A stretch of 64,000 nucleotides of DNA from Streptomyces fragilis (GCF_003112515.1 NZ_BEVZ01000002.1:1736001-1800000); one strand, 5' to 3'. Counted from the stretch's first letter, positions 16,049 to 26,928 are shown. A program made the numbers and translations. The notes: generated from the letters alone by a model not told the origin.

Positions 16049-18967
16049 ATGCAGCTCCTCAGGAGACACCGGCCTCGCCTGCGCGGTCCAGCCACCGCGC
16101 TGGCCGCCTTACTGGCGTTACCCCTCACGATCTCCAACCTGTCCGCCGCGCCCGCGCACGCGGCCGCGGTCCAGTGCAGCGTGGACTACAAGACCAACGA
16201 CTGGGGCTCCGGCTTCACCGCCGAGCTCACCCTGACCAACCGGGGATCCGCCGCCCTCGACGGCTGGAGGATCACCTACGACTACGCCGGCAACCAGAAG
16301 CTGAGCAACGGCTGGAACGGCGTCTGGACGCAGTCCGGCAAGACGGTCACCGTCACCAACACGAGCTGGAACAAGACCCTCGCGGCCGGCGCGGCGACCA
16401 CGGCCGGCGCCCAGTTCAGCTACAGCGGGACCAACGCCGCCCCGACCTCGTTCGCCGTCAACGGCACCACCTGCACCGGGGCCCACCAGCCCCCGGTCGC
16501 CGTGCTGACCAGCCCGGCGCCCGGCGCGACGTACTCCGTGGGAACCGAGGTGCCGCTCGCCGCCACCGCGGCCGCCGCCGACAACGCGACCATCAGCAAG
16601 GTCGAGTTCTACAGCGACACCGCCCTGCTCGGCACCGACACCACCTCGCCGTTCGAGCTGAAAACCAGCACGCTTGCGGCCGGCGACCACTCGCTCTACG
16701 CCCGCGCCTACGACTCGCAGGGCGCCACCGGCGAGTCCTCGCCGGTCGGCATCAAGATCGTCTCGGGTCCGTCGGTCACGGCCACCCCGACCCAGCTGGG
16801 CGTCCGCCAGGGCACCAGCGCCACCTACGAGGTCAGCCTCTCCAAGCAGCCCTCGGCGAACGTGACCGTCACCACCGCGCGGGAGTCCGGCAACACGGGC
16901 CTCACCGTCAGCGGCGGCGCCAGCCTCACCTTCACCCCGCAGAACTGGAACGTCGCGCAGAAGGTGACCATCTCCGCGGCCGCCTCCGGCACCGGCTCCG
17001 CCGTCTTCGCCTCCTCCGCGAACGGTCACACCGCGGCCAAGGTGACGGCCACCCAGCTCTCGGCCGGCGGCACCTACGACGCCAAGTTCCTCGAGCTGTA
17101 CGGCAAGATCACCGACCCGGCCAACGGCTACTTCTCGCCCGAGGGCATCCCCTACCACTCGGTGGAGACGCTCATCGTCGAGGCGCCGGACCACGGTCAC
17201 GAGACCACCTCCGAGGCGTACAGCTACCTGATCTGGCTGCAGGCCCAGTACGGCAGGGTCACCGGCGACTGGACGCGCTTCAACAAGGCGTGGGAGACCA
17301 TGGAGAAATTCATGATCCCCACCAAGGCCGACCAGCCCACCAACTCGTTCTACAAGCCCGGTGAGCCGGCCACCTACGCGCCCGAGCACGACCTGCCCTC
17401 GCAGTACCCGGCCAGGCTGGACCCGTCCGCCAAGTCCGGCGCCGACCCGATCGCGGCCGAGCTGAAGAGCGCGTACGGCACGGACGACATCTACGGCATG
17501 CACTGGATCCAGGACGTCGACAACACCTACGGCTACGGCAACGAGCCCGGCAAGTGCAACGCCGGACCCACCGCCACCGGCCCGTCCTACATCAACACCT
17601 TCCAGCGCGGTCCGCAGGAGTCGGTCTGGGAGACCGTGACCCACCCCACCTGCGACAACTTCGCCTACGGTGGCAAGAACGGCTACCTGGACCTGTTCAC
17701 CGGCGACTCCTCGTACGCCAAGCAGTGGAAGTTCACCAACGCCCCCGACGCGGACGCCCGCGCCGTGCAGGCGGCCTACTGGGCCGACGTCTGGGCCAAG
17801 GAGCAGGGCAAGGGCTCCGAGGTCTCCACGACCGTCGGCAAGGCCGCCAAGATGGGTGACTACCTGCGGTACGCCCTCTTCGACAAGTACTTCAAGAAGG
17901 TCGGCGACTGCGTCGGCCCGACCACCTGCCCCGCGGGCAGCGGCAAGAACAGCGCCCACTACCTGCTCAGCTGGTACTACGCCTGGGGCGGCGCCACCGA
18001 CACCTCGGCGGGCTGGTCCTGGCGCATCGGCTCCAGCCACGCGCACGGCGGCTACCAGAACCCGATGGCGGCCTGGGCGCTGAGCAACTACGCCCCGCTC
18101 GCCCCGAAGTCCTCGACGGGCAAGACCGACTGGTCCACCAGCCTGAAGCGGCAGATCGAGTTCTACACCTGGCTGCAGTCCAGCGAGGGAGCGATCGCCG
18201 GCGGCGCCACCAACAGCTGGCAGGGCCGCTACGCCCAGCCGCCGTCCGGGACGCCGACCTTCTACGGCATGTACTACGACGAGAAGCCGGTCTACCACGA
18301 CCCGCCGTCCAACCAGTGGTTCGGCTTCCAGGCCTGGTCCATGGAGCGCGTCGCCGAGTACTACTACCAGACCGGTGACGCCAAGGCCGGCGCGGTCGTG
18401 AAGAAGTGGGTCGACTGGGCCGTCTCCAAGACCACGGTCAACCCCGACGGCACCTTCCAGTTCCCGTCCAACCTCCGCTGGGAAGGAGCCCCGGACACCT
18501 GGAACGCCTCGTCGCCCGGCGCCAACAACAACCTCCACGTCTCGGTGGTCGACTACACCAACGACGTGGGTGTGGCCGGCTCGTACGCCAAGGTCCTCAC
18601 CTACTACGCCGCGAAGTCGGGTGACGCCAAGGCCAAGACGACCGCCAAGGCGCTGCTGGACGGCATGTGGGACCACCACCAGGACGGTCTGGGCGTCTCC
18701 GTCCCGGAGACCCGGACCGACTACAACCGGTTCGACGACCCGGTGTACGTGCCCTCCGGCTGGACCGGCAAGATGCCCAACGGGGACACCGTCGACTCCT
18801 CGTCGACCTTCATCTCCATGCGCAGCTTCTACAAGAACGACCCGGCCTGGTCCAAGATCGAGGCCTACCTGAAGGGCGGCTCCGCGCCGGTCTTCACCTA
18901 CCACCGGTTCTGGGCGCAGGCGGACATCGCCACCGCGCTCGGGGCCTACGGCGAGCTGCTCGAGTAG
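16049..18967 (+). CDS. Secreted GH48 cellobiohydrolase with N-terminal CBM2
   Basis: This 972-residue exoglucanase should release cellobiose from cellulose chain ends. Domains in order: a signal peptide (cleavage near APAHA-AA, about residue 41); a CBM2 cellulose-binding module (about 42-145, with surface Trp in NDWGSGF, DGWRI and SNGWNGVW); two Ig/beta-sandwich linkers (about 150-335); and a GH48 catalytic domain (about 340-970). Glu385 in HGHETTSEA matches the family's general acid. The start is ATG at 16049 with GGAAAGGA 10 nt upstream. The CebR-type operator at the promoter fits cellulose-responsive control. The gene is monocistronic, closed by the hairpin at 18988-19024. GH48 enzymes are key components of cellulolytic actinomycetes. 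Confidence 0.96.
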   Translation: MQLLRRHRPRLRGPATALAALLALPLTISNLSAAPAHAAAVQCSVDYKTNDWGSGFTAELTLTNRGSAALDGWRITYDYAGNQKLSNGWNGVWTQSGKTVTVTNTSWNKTLAAGAATTAGAQFSYSGTNAAPTSFAVNGTTCTGAHQPPVAVLTSPAPGATYSVGTEVPLAATAAAADNATISKVEFYSDTALLGTDTTSPFELKTSTLAAGDHSLYARAYDSQGATGESSPVGIKIVSGPSVTATPTQLGVRQGTSATYEVSLSKQPSANVTVTTARESGNTGLTVSGGASLTFTPQNWNVAQKVTISAAASGTGSAVFASSANGHTAAKVTATQLSAGGTYDAKFLELYGKITDPANGYFSPEGIPYHSVETLIVEAPDHGHETTSEAYSYLIWLQAQYGRVTGDWTRFNKAWETMEKFMIPTKADQPTNSFYKPGEPATYAPEHDLPSQYPARLDPSAKSGADPIAAELKSAYGTDDIYGMHWIQDVDNTYGYGNEPGKCNAGPTATGPSYINTFQRGPQESVWETVTHPTCDNFAYGGKNGYLDLFTGDSSYAKQWKFTNAPDADARAVQAAYWADVWAKEQGKGSEVSTTVGKAAKMGDYLRYALFDKYFKKVGDCVGPTTCPAGSGKNSAHYLLSWYYAWGGATDTSAGWSWRIGSSHAHGGYQNPMAAWALSNYAPLAPKSSTGKTDWSTSLKRQIEFYTWLQSSEGAIAGGATNSWQGRYAQPPSGTPTFYGMYYDEKPVYHDPPSNQWFGFQAWSMERVAEYYYQTGDAKAGAVVKKWVDWAVSKTTVNPDGTFQFPSNLRWEGAPDTWNASSPGANNNLHVSVVDYTNDVGVAGSYAKVLTYYAAKSGDAKAKTTAKALLDGMWDHHQDGLGVSVPETRTDYNRFDDPVYVPSGWTGKMPNGDTVDSSSTFISMRSFYKNDPAWSKIEAYLKGGSAPVFTYHRFWAQADIATALGAYGELLE

Positions 18968-18987
18968 CGGGCGCCGCACGGCAAGGG

Positions 18988-19024
18988 GGGGCTGCCCCGG
19001 AGCGATCCGCTCCGGGGCAGCCCC
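18988..19024. terminator. Bidirectional hairpin between the GH48 and sigma factor genes
   Basis: A perfect 17-bp stem (18988-19004 with 19008-19024) has a 3-nt loop. It sits between two convergent genes and could terminate transcription from both sides. Confidence 0.75.
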
Positions 19025-19046
19025 ATGTGCTCCTCCGGCGCGCCGG

Positions 19047-20204
19047 TCAGCCACCTCGGGCGGCGTTGAGCCGGGCCGCCCGCAGCGTCAGGTGGTCGCG
19101 TTCGGCAACGGAGGGCGCCCGCCGCGCGGCCTCGGCGTACAGCCGGGCCGCGGTGGCGGGATCGCCGTCCCGCTCGTGCAGGTACGCCGCCACCGCCGTG
19201 TGACGGGGGAGCGCGGCGTCCACCTCGGCCAGCGCCGCCAGCCCCGCGCGCGGCCCCTGCGCCTCACCGACCGCCACCGCCCGGTTCAGCCGGGCCACCG
19301 GGCTGCCGGTGAGGCCCACGAGCTCGTCGTACCACTCGACGATCTGCGGCCAGTCGGTCTCCTCGGCGCGCGGCGCGTCCGCGTGCAGCGCCGCCACGGC
19401 CGCCTGCGCCTGGTACTCGCCCAGCCGGTCCCGGGCCAGCGCCGCCTGCAGGATGCCGACGCCCTCGGCGATCGCCCGGGTGTCCCACAGCCCCCGGTCC
19501 TGCTCGGCCAGCGGCACCAGGCTCCCGTCCGGCGCGGTGCGGGCCGCCCGCCGGGCATGGTGCAGCAGCATCAGGGCGAGCAGCCCCGCCACCTCCGGGT
19601 GGTCGATCACCCGCGCGAGCTGCCGGGTCAGCCGGATCGCCTCCGCGGCCAGGTCCACGTCGCCCGAGTACCCCTCGTTGAAGACCAGGTAGAGGACCCG
19701 CAGCACCGTCGCCACGTCACCCGGCCGGTCGAGGCGGACCTCGGAGACGGTCCGCTTGGCGCGGCTGATCCTCTGCGCCATGGTCGCCTCCGGCACCAGG
19801 TACGCCCGGGCGATCTGCCGGGTGGAGAGCCCGCCCACGGCGCGCAGCGTGAGCGCCACCGCCGACGAGGACGTCAGCGACGGATGCGCGCACAGGAAGT
19901 ACAGCCACAGTGTGTCGTCCACCCCGGACACCGGGCCGGGCGCAGGCTCCTCCTCGACCAGATCCTCCCTGCGGCGCCGCGCGGCCTCCGCCCGGCGGGC
20001 GTCCAGGAACCGGCGCCAGGCGACCGTGACCAGCCACCCCTTCGTGTCCCGCGGGGGGTCGTCCGGCCACACGCGCACCGCCTCCAGCAGCGCGTCCTGG
20101 ACGGCGTCCTCGGCCGCCGCGAAATCGGCTCCGCGGCGGACGAGGACGGCGAGCACACCCGGCGTGAGGCTCCGCAGGAGGAGCTCGTCCATCGGCGCCG
20201 TCAC
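19047..20204 (-). CDS. ECF42-group RNA polymerase sigma factor with TPR-like C-terminal extension
   Basis: This 385-residue sigma factor has region 2 (about 15-75, with AAEDAVQDALLEAV) and region 4 (about 110-165, with LSTRQIARAYLVPEATMAQRISRAK). It then has a long helical extension of about 200 residues (DUF6596/TPR-like, with FNEGYSGD and LNRAVAVGEAQGP). This layout and the adjacent DGPF/YCII gene define the ECF42 group, which has no anti-sigma partner; the extension is thought essential for activity. The GTG at 20204 overlaps the YCII stop in GTGA, indicating translational coupling. An ATG at 20192 is possible. It is probably autoregulated through the TGTCGA promoter upstream of the YCII gene. 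Confidence 0.9.
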   Translation of the reverse strand: MTAPMDELLLRSLTPGVLAVLVRRGADFAAAEDAVQDALLEAVRVWPDDPPRDTKGWLVTVAWRRFLDARRAEAARRRREDLVEEEPAPGPVSGVDDTLWLYFLCAHPSLTSSSAVALTLRAVGGLSTRQIARAYLVPEATMAQRISRAKRTVSEVRLDRPGDVATVLRVLYLVFNEGYSGDVDLAAEAIRLTRQLARVIDHPEVAGLLALMLLHHARRAARTAPDGSLVPLAEQDRGLWDTRAIAEGVGILQAALARDRLGEYQAQAAVAALHADAPRAEETDWPQIVEWYDELVGLTGSPVARLNRAVAVGEAQGPRAGLAALAEVDAALPRHTAVAAYLHERDGDPATAARLYAEAARRAPSVAERDHLTLRAARLNAARGG

Positions 20205-20608
20205 TCCGTGACGGTCGGCGGGGCGCTGAGGAAGGGGCGCAGCTCGAGCCACTCGTGGATCGGCTCGCCGCCCGCCCCGGGCGCGGCCGACAGCTCGCCG
20301 GCCAGCTCCAGCGCGCGCTCGTAGCTGTCGACGTCGATGACCATCCAGCCGGCGATCAGGTCCTTGGTCTCCGCGAACGGCCCGTCGGTGACCGGCGGGC
20401 GGCCCTCGCCGTCGTACCGGACGAAGGTGCCCTCCGGCGCCAGCGCCTGCCCGTCCACGAACTCGCCGGTCTTCTCCAGACGGGCCGCGAAGTCGTGCAT
20501 GTACGCGATGTGGGCCTGGACCTCCTGCGGAGTCCACCGGTCCATCGGGACGTCGTTCACCGCGGCAGGGGCACCCCGGTAGTGCTTGAGGAGCAGGTAC
20601 TTCGCCAT
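20201..20608 (-). CDS. YCII/DGPF-domain protein, partner of the ECF42 sigma factor
   Basis: This 135-residue cytoplasmic protein has a YCII-type ferredoxin-like fold. The family signature is TDGPFAETKDLIAGWMVIDVDSYE, and the N-terminus reads MAKYLLLKHYRG. It is the first gene of a two-gene operon with the ECF42 sigma factor, with a 4-bp overlap. Such DGPF proteins are the hallmark neighbours and usual regulon members of ECF42 sigma factors; their biochemical role is unknown. The ATG at 20608 has GGGAG about 9 nt upstream. Confidence 0.88.
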   Translation of the reverse strand: MAKYLLLKHYRGAPAAVNDVPMDRWTPQEVQAHIAYMHDFAARLEKTGEFVDGQALAPEGTFVRYDGEGRPPVTDGPFAETKDLIAGWMVIDVDSYERALELAGELSAAPGAGGEPIHEWLELRPFLSAPPTVTE

Positions 20609-20658
20609 GGTGTTCTCCCAGGTCTCGTGGCGACCATTGTGGTCACTTCCACCCCGGG

Positions 20659-20685
20659 GACGGAGCCGGCCGACGGATCTCGACA
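20659..20685 (-). promoter_or_regulatory. Candidate ECF42-dependent promoter
   Basis: On the minus strand TGTCGA (20685-20680) and CGTC (20662-20659) are separated by 17 bp. From memory, the reported ECF42 motif in Streptomyces venezuelae is TGTCGA at -35 and CGA/TC at -10. It would start transcription about 45 nt before the YCII gene. Between it and the gene lies a 13-bp palindrome GACCATTGTGGTC (20632-20644). Confidence 0.65.
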
Positions 20686-20891
20686 TCGGCGGCCGAGATT
20701 TCTTCCCCCACCGCGCATTCTTCCGGCCCGGCGGAGAACCCGCCAGGTCACGGGTCCCCGCCGAGGACGACCCCGGGCGGGGCCCGCCGTCCGCGCGCTC
20801 AGCCGTTCGGGTCAGTCCGGGGCGTCACCGGGCCGGGCCGGCGGCAGACTCGGAAGACAGACACCGCCCGCGAGACCCGGAGGTCGCCACC

Positions 20892-21797
20892 ATGGTCCGC
20901 ACCGTCGTCGCCGGACTCGACGGGTCGCCCGAAAGCCGCGCCGCGATCGACTGGGCCGCCCGCGAGGCCCGCATGCGGGGAGCACCGCTGAAGATCGTGC
21001 ACGTCCACGAGCCCACCCCCACCCGGCTGGCGCAGGCACCCTTCCTCGCCGAGGAGACCCGGCAGGACTGGAGCCGCCGGGTCCCTCCGCAGGTCGCCGA
21101 CGCCGTGCGCCGCGAGCAGCCCGGCCTGGAGGTCACCGTCGAGGGCGTCGAGGGCCGCGCGGCCGTGGCGCTCGCCGAGCAGGCGGGCCCCGACAGCCTG
21201 CTGGTGCTCGGCTCCCGCGGACTCGGCGGGCTCGGCGGCTTCATCGCCGGCTCCGTCGGCCTCGGCGTCATCGCCCACGCGGAGTTCCCGGTCGTCCTGG
21301 TCCGGGCGGGCGAGTCCGCGGCCGACGAACACCTCACCGGCACCGGCGGACACCCCGGGGACAGCCTGCGGTACCGGCCGGTGGTCGTCGGAGTGGACCC
21401 CGAGGGCGCGCCCGACGCGGTCCTGCGGTTCGCCTTCGAGGAGGCGGCACGCCGCTCCACCGCCCTACGGGCCGTGCAGGCGTACAGCCTCCCGGCCTTC
21501 TACGAATGGGCCGGCTCCGTGGAGGGGGAGCAGTTCGGGCAGATGCGCCGGCAGCACGCCGAACTGCTGGACGAGGCCCTCGCCCCGTGGCGGAAGAGAC
21601 ACCCCGACGTGGAGGTGCGGCAGGAGAGCGAGCCCGCGAAGGCCTCCCTGCTGCTCACCCAGGCATCCCACGACGCCTCCCTGCTGGTCGTCGGCCACGG
21701 CATCCGCCGGCACGCCTTCGGCCTGCGCATCGGCGCCGTCGCCCACGCCGTCCTGCACCACGCCGTCGCCCCCGTGGCCGTGGTGCCCCACCGCTGA
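20892..21797 (+). CDS. Tandem-domain universal stress protein
   Basis: This 301-residue protein has two USP domains (about 1-145 and 155-300). The first carries the ATP-binding signature GSRGLGGLGGFIAGSVG. The second has a degenerate version, GHGIRRHAFGLRIG, so nucleotide binding may be one-sided. Tandem USPs of this kind are common in actinobacterial dormancy/hypoxia regulons. The start is ATG at 20892; upstream GGAGG lies in CCCGGAGGTCGCCACC. It is followed 87 bp later by phosphoketolase, suggesting a shared stress/fermentation transcription unit. No DevR-type box was recognised upstream. Confidence 0.85.
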   Translation: MVRTVVAGLDGSPESRAAIDWAAREARMRGAPLKIVHVHEPTPTRLAQAPFLAEETRQDWSRRVPPQVADAVRREQPGLEVTVEGVEGRAAVALAEQAGPDSLLVLGSRGLGGLGGFIAGSVGLGVIAHAEFPVVLVRAGESAADEHLTGTGGHPGDSLRYRPVVVGVDPEGAPDAVLRFAFEEAARRSTALRAVQAYSLPAFYEWAGSVEGEQFGQMRRQHAELLDEALAPWRKRHPDVEVRQESEPAKASLLLTQASHDASLLVVGHGIRRHAFGLRIGAVAHAVLHHAVAPVAVVPHR

Positions 21798-21884
21798 CGG
21801 GACGCGCAGCCCGCACCGCCCGCACCGCGCACCGCGTGCCGCCCGCGCGACCCGGTTCCGCCCGCCGAACGATGGAGTCACCCG

Positions 21885-24260
21885 ATGAGCACGGCCCCGC
21901 ACGAGGACGTCCTGCCCGACGAGGAACTGCGCACCCTGCTCGCGCACTGGCGGGCCGCCAACTACCTGTCGGCCGGGCAGATCTACCTGCTGGCCAACCC
22001 GCTGCTCACCGAGCCGCTGCGCCCCGAGCACATCAAGCCCCGGCTGCTGGGCCACTGGGGCACCTCACCGGGCCTCAACCTGGTCTACACGCACATGAAC
22101 CGGGTCATCCGCAAGCGCGACCTGGACGCCCTGGTCATCTGGGGGCCGGGGCACGGCGGCCCGTCGGTCGTCGCCAACTCCTGGCTCGAGGGCAGCTACA
22201 GCGAGACCTACCCCGACGTCTCCCTCGACGCGGAAGGCATGGAGCGGCTGTTCCGGCAGTTCTCCTTCCCCGGCGGCGTGCCCAGCCACGTCGCACCCGA
22301 GACGCCCGGCTCCATCCACGAGGGCGGCGAACTCGGCTACTCGCTGGCCCACGCCTACGGCGCCGCGTTCGACAACCCCGGCCTGCTGGTCGCCTGCGTG
22401 ATCGGTGACGGCGAGGCGGAGACCGGCCCGCTGGCCGCCTCCTGGCACTCCGACAAGTTCCTCGATCCCGTGCACGACGGCGCGGTGCTCCCGATCCTGC
22501 ACCTCAACGGCTACAAGATCGCCAACCCCACGGTCCTCTCCCGCCTGCCCGAGCACGAGCTCGACGCCATGCTGCGCGGCTTCGGCCACGACCCCGTCCA
22601 CGTCACCGGCGACGACCCGGAACAGGTCCACCGCGACATGGCGGCCGCCCTCGACCAGGTCCTCGACCGCATCGCGGTGATCCAGCGCACCGCCCGCGAG
22701 GAAGGCGTCACCGAGCGCCCCCGCTGGCCGATGATCGTGCTGCGCACCCCCAAGGGCTGGACCGGCCCCGCCGAGGTCGACGGCGTCCCCGTCGAGGGCA
22801 CCTGGCGCGCCCACCAGGTCCCGCTGGCCGGCGTGCGCGACAACCCCGGACACCTGGCGATGCTGGAGCAGTGGCTGCGCTCCTACCGCCCCGAGGAACT
22901 TTTCGGCGCCGACGGCGCACCGGTGGCCGAGGTCCTCGCCTGCGTGCCCGCGGGAGCCAAGCGGCTCGGCTCCAGCCCTCACGCCAACGGCGGCCTGCTC
23001 ACCCGGCAGCTGCCCGTGCCGCCGCTGGAGGACTTCGCGGTCCCCGTCGAACGGCCGGGCGCGGGCACGCACGAGCCCACCCGGGTGCTCGGCGCCATGC
23101 TCGAGCAGGTCATGAAGAACACCGCCGCACGCCGCGACTTCCGCCTCGTGGGACCCGACGAGACCGACTCCAACCGGCTCTCCGCGGTGTTCGGCGCCAC
23201 CGGCAAGGCGTGGCAGGCCGAGACCCTCCCCGGCGACGTCAACCTCGACCGGCACGGCCGGGTCATGGAGATCCTCTCCGAGCACCTGTGCCAGGGCTGG
23301 CTGGAGGGCTACACCCTCACCGGCCGGCACGGCCTGTTCTCCTGCTACGAGGCCTTCGTCCACATCGTCGACTCGATGGTCAACCAGCACATCAAGTGGC
23401 TGAAGACCTCCCGGGCGCTGTCCTGGCGGGCGCCGGTGCCCTCCCTGAACTACCTGCTGACCTCGCACGTGTGGCGGCAGGACCACAACGGCTTCTCCCA
23501 CCAGGACCCCGGCTTCGTGGACCACGTCCTCAACAAGAGCCCCGAAGTGGTCCGCGTCTACCTGCCGCCGGACGCCAACACCCTGCTGTCGGTGGCCGAC
23601 CACGCGCTGCGCAGCAAGGACTACGTCAACGTCGTCGTCGCGGGCAAGCAGCCCTGCTTCGACTGGCTGTCCATGGACGAGGCCAGGGTGCACTGCGCCC
23701 GCGGCGCGGGCATCTGGGACTGGGCCGGCAACGAACAGGGCCGCGAACCCGACGTGGTCCTCGGCTGCGCCGGCGACGTGCCGACCCAGGAGGTCCTCGC
23801 CGCCGCGAAGCTCCTGCGGCAGCACCTGCCCGACCTCGCCTTCCGGGTCGTCAACGTCGTCGACATGACACGGCTGCTGCCCAAGGAGGAACACCCGCAC
23901 GGACTCTCCGAGGCCGAGTACCATGGCCTGTTCACCTCCGACAAACCGGTCGTCTTCGCCTACCACGGCTACCCGTGGCTGATCCACCGGCTCGCCTACC
24001 GGCGGCGCGGGCACGCCCACCTGCACGTCCGCGGCTACAAGGAGGCCGGCACCACCACCACGCCGTTCGACATGGTCGTCCAGAACGACCTCGACCGGTA
24101 CCGGCTGGTGATGGACGTCATCGACCGGGTGCCCGGCCTCGCCGTGCGGGCCGCCGCCGTACGCCAGACCATGGCCGACGCGCGGGCCCGCCACCACCTC
24201 CACATCCGCGCCACCGGCGTGGACCTGCCGGAGGTCGCCGAATGGACCTGGAACGACTGA
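21885..24260 (+). CDS. xfp: Xylulose-5-phosphate/fructose-6-phosphate phosphoketolase
   Basis: This 791-residue thiamine-diphosphate enzyme splits xylulose-5-P (and/or fructose-6-P) with phosphate to acetyl-phosphate plus glyceraldehyde-3-P (or erythrose-4-P). Family landmarks are [29 protein letters not shown], the cofactor motif GDGEAETGP (about residue 175), and [19 protein letters not shown] in the second half. Length and order are those of full phosphoketolases. The start is ATG at 21885. It is sandwiched between a universal stress protein and a GH65 enzyme, a grouping that suggests carbon overflow or energy salvage under stress. An acetate kinase or phosphotransacetylase is not in the window. 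Confidence 0.95.
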   Translation: MSTAPHEDVLPDEELRTLLAHWRAANYLSAGQIYLLANPLLTEPLRPEHIKPRLLGHWGTSPGLNLVYTHMNRVIRKRDLDALVIWGPGHGGPSVVANSWLEGSYSETYPDVSLDAEGMERLFRQFSFPGGVPSHVAPETPGSIHEGGELGYSLAHAYGAAFDNPGLLVACVIGDGEAETGPLAASWHSDKFLDPVHDGAVLPILHLNGYKIANPTVLSRLPEHELDAMLRGFGHDPVHVTGDDPEQVHRDMAAALDQVLDRIAVIQRTAREEGVTERPRWPMIVLRTPKGWTGPAEVDGVPVEGTWRAHQVPLAGVRDNPGHLAMLEQWLRSYRPEELFGADGAPVAEVLACVPAGAKRLGSSPHANGGLLTRQLPVPPLEDFAVPVERPGAGTHEPTRVLGAMLEQVMKNTAARRDFRLVGPDETDSNRLSAVFGATGKAWQAETLPGDVNLDRHGRVMEILSEHLCQGWLEGYTLTGRHGLFSCYEAFVHIVDSMVNQHIKWLKTSRALSWRAPVPSLNYLLTSHVWRQDHNGFSHQDPGFVDHVLNKSPEVVRVYLPPDANTLLSVADHALRSKDYVNVVVAGKQPCFDWLSMDEARVHCARGAGIWDWAGNEQGREPDVVLGCAGDVPTQEVLAAAKLLRQHLPDLAFRVVNVVDMTRLLPKEEHPHGLSEAEYHGLFTSDKPVVFAYHGYPWLIHRLAYRRRGHAHLHVRGYKEAGTTTTPFDMVVQNDLDRYRLVMDVIDRVPGLAVRAAAVRQTMADARARHHLHIRATGVDLPEVAEWTWND

Positions 24261-24306
24261 CCCGACCCGCCGGGCCGCGAAGAGCGGCACGGTGCGAGGA
24301 GACGCC

Positions 24307-26691
24307 ATGGGCGAGTGGACCTGGGAGTACGAGGGCTACGACCCGGCGCAGGAGAAACTGCGCGAGTCGCTGTGCACCCTGGGCAACGGATACTTCGCCA
24401 CCCGGGGCGCCGTCCCCGAGTGCGCGCGGGACCGGGTCCACTACCCCGGCACCTACGTGGCCGGATGCTACAACCGGCTGGTCTCCGACATCGCCGGGCG
24501 GCACATCGACAACGAGGACGTCGTCAACCTGCCCAACTGGCTGCCGCTGCGCTTCCGCACCGGCACCGGCCACTGGTTCACCCCCGACACCCACACCGTC
24601 GAGGGCTACCGTCAGGCCCTCGACCTGCGCCGAGGCGTCCTGGAACGCACCATGCGCTACCTGGACGGCGACGGCCGCGCCGTCCGGGTCAGGCAGCTGC
24701 GCATCGTCCACATGGCCGACCCGCACCTGGCGCTGCTGCGCACCGAACTCACCCCCGAGGGCTGGTCGGGGGCGCTGGAGATCGAGTCCGCGCTCGACGC
24801 CGGCGTCACCAACGGCAACGTCGACCGCTACAAGGACCTCGCCTCCCGGCACCTCACCCACATCCAGCCCGGCATCACCGAGGAGGGCGTCGTCTGGGTG
24901 CGCTGCCGCACCACCACCAGCGACATCCGCGTCGCCCTCGCCGCCCGCACCGAGGCCGACGCCCCGGCGGAGGTCCTCACCGAACAGGGGGAGACGGGCA
25001 TCGCCCGGCTGATCCGCGTCACCGTCGCCGACGGCCACACCGTCACCGTCGACAAGACGGTCGCCCTCCACACCTCCCGGGATCCCGCCATCAGCGATCC
25101 GCTGCACGCCGCCCTCGACCGGGTCGGCCGGGCCGGCGGCTTCGAGACGCTGCTGGACACGCACGAGGCGGCCTGGGCACAGCTGTGGCGCGCCGCCGAG
25201 ATCGACGTCCCCGGCGAGGCCGGCCCCGTGCTGCGGGTCCACCTCTTCCACGTGCTGCAGGTCCTCTCCCCGCACACCGCCGAACTCGACGTCGGCGTGC
25301 CCGCGCGCGGCCTGCACGGCGAGGCCTACCGCGGACACGTGTTCTGGGACGAACTGTTCGTGCTGCCCTTCCTCAACCTGCACTTCCCCGAGGTCTCCCG
25401 CGCGCTGCTGACCTACCGTCACCGACGCCTGGAGCGGGCGCGGTTCAACGCCACCGACGCCGGCTACCGCGGCGCCCTGTATCCCTGGCAGAGTGGCAGC
25501 GACGGCCGGGAGGAGACCCAGCGGCTGCACCTCAACCCGCGCTCCGGCCGCTGGCTGCCCGACCACAGCCACCTCCAGCACCACGTCGGCTCCGCCGTCG
25601 CCTACAACGTCTGGCGCTACGCCGAGGCCACCGGCGACACCGGCTTCCTGCACGGCAAGGGCGCCGACATGCTCCTGCAGATCGCGCGCTTCTGGGCCGA
25701 CTTCGCCACCTTCGACAAGGAGCTCGGGCGCTACCGCATCCGCGGCGTCGTCGGCCCCGACGAGTACCACGAGGCCTACCCCGGAGCGGAGCGCCCCGGG
25801 CTCGACGACAACGCGTACACCAACGTCACCGCGTCCTGGGTGATCTGCCGCGCCCTCGACGTGCTCGCCCAGCTCCCCGAGCCGCTGCGCCGCGACATCA
25901 CCGAACGCACCGGCCTCGACGACGCCGAACTCGAACGCTGGGACGACGTCTCGCGCCGGCTGTACGTGCCCTTCCACTCCGGGGTCATCAGCCAGTTCGC
26001 CGGCTACGGCGAGCTCGAGGAACTCGACTGGCACGGCTACCGCGCCAGGTACGGCGACATCCGCCGGCTCGACCGGATCATGGAGGCCGAGGGCGACACC
26101 GTCAACCGCTACCAGGCGTCCAAGCAGGCGGACGTCCTGATGCTCGGCTACCTCTTCGCCCCGGGCGAGCTGCGCGCCCAGTTCCAGCGGCTCGGCCACG
26201 ACCTCGACGAGGAGACCTGGCTGCGCACCGTCGACCACTACCTGGCCCGCACCAGCCACGGCTCCACCCTGAGCAGCCTGGTGCACGGCTGGGTGCTGGC
26301 GCGGGCCCGGCGCACCCAGGCGTGGGAGTTCGTCCAGGAGGCGCTGGCCGGCGACATCGCCGACGTCCAGGGCGGCACCACGGGCGAGGGCATCCACCTG
26401 GGCGCCATGGCCGGCACCCTCGACCTGGTCCAGCGCTGCCTGCCCGGGCTCGGGACCGGCGCGGGCGCCCTGCGGTTCGACCCGGTGCCGCTGCCGCAGA
26501 TGTCCGAGTACCGGTTCTGCCTGCGCTACCGGGGGCACTGGGGCGTCAAGGTCCGGCTGCGCGGACAGGAACTGGAGGTCTCCGTGGCCGCGGCCGCCCA
26601 GGACCCCGTCACGGTCCACCTGGGGGAGTGGACGGAGTCCCTGGCCCCCGGGGAGACCCGCACGGTGTCCCTGCGGGAGGGCGCGGGATGA
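24307..26691 (+). CDS. GH65 glycoside hydrolase/phosphorylase
   Basis: This 794-residue cytosolic enzyme is of the maltose/trehalose/kojibiose phosphorylase family. An N-terminal beta-sandwich (about 1-260, with LGNGYFATRGA) leads into an alpha-barrel. The barrel contains FWDELFVLPFL and GVVGPDEYHE, where Glu486 is the expected general acid. A small C-terminal beta domain holds FRLRYRGHWGVKVRLRG-like text (CLRYRGHWGVKV). There is no signal peptide and no fused phosphoglucomutase domain. The start is ATG at 24307 with GAGGAG at 24295-24300, 46 bp after the phosphoketolase stop, so probably co-transcribed. The disaccharide substrate cannot be settled from sequence. Confidence 0.88.
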   Translation: MGEWTWEYEGYDPAQEKLRESLCTLGNGYFATRGAVPECARDRVHYPGTYVAGCYNRLVSDIAGRHIDNEDVVNLPNWLPLRFRTGTGHWFTPDTHTVEGYRQALDLRRGVLERTMRYLDGDGRAVRVRQLRIVHMADPHLALLRTELTPEGWSGALEIESALDAGVTNGNVDRYKDLASRHLTHIQPGITEEGVVWVRCRTTTSDIRVALAARTEADAPAEVLTEQGETGIARLIRVTVADGHTVTVDKTVALHTSRDPAISDPLHAALDRVGRAGGFETLLDTHEAAWAQLWRAAEIDVPGEAGPVLRVHLFHVLQVLSPHTAELDVGVPARGLHGEAYRGHVFWDELFVLPFLNLHFPEVSRALLTYRHRRLERARFNATDAGYRGALYPWQSGSDGREETQRLHLNPRSGRWLPDHSHLQHHVGSAVAYNVWRYAEATGDTGFLHGKGADMLLQIARFWADFATFDKELGRYRIRGVVGPDEYHEAYPGAERPGLDDNAYTNVTASWVICRALDVLAQLPEPLRRDITERTGLDDAELERWDDVSRRLYVPFHSGVISQFAGYGELEELDWHGYRARYGDIRRLDRIMEAEGDTVNRYQASKQADVLMLGYLFAPGELRAQFQRLGHDLDEETWLRTVDHYLARTSHGSTLSSLVHGWVLARARRTQAWEFVQEALAGDIADVQGGTTGEGIHLGAMAGTLDLVQRCLPGLGTGAGALRFDPVPLPQMSEYRFCLRYRGHWGVKVRLRGQELEVSVAAAAQDPVTVHLGEWTESLAPGETRTVSLREGAG

Positions 26692-26700
26692 CACGCCGGT

Positions 26701-26731
26701 TCACGACCACTCGCACACGTACGGTAGGCTT
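26701..26731 (+). promoter_or_regulatory. Promoter of the second tRNA-Pro gene
   Basis: TTCACG (26701-26706) and TAGGCT (26726-26731) are separated by 19 bp, starting 10 bp after the GH65 stop. This is a plausible tRNA promoter. The leader contains a short GGGGAAAACCCC hairpin (about 26770-26780). Confidence 0.4.
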
Positions 26732-26794
26732 GATCCGCACGATCACGCAGGACAACCCCGGTCATTTCGGGGAAAACCCCTGCTGAGAAGGCAA

Positions 26795-26868
<74 letters not shown>

Positions 26869-26880
26869 CACACTGCAGGG

Positions 26881-26928
26881 CACATCAGGGGCCGGTTCGG
26901 GATCTTTCCCGAACCGGCCCCTGATGTG
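26881..26928 (+). terminator. Perfect 22-bp hairpin terminator after tRNA-Pro copy 2
   Basis: Arms 26881-26902 and 26907-26928 pair without mismatch around a TCTT loop, and TT follows. This is the strongest hairpin in the window and isolates the sugar operon from upstream transcription. Confidence 0.8.
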
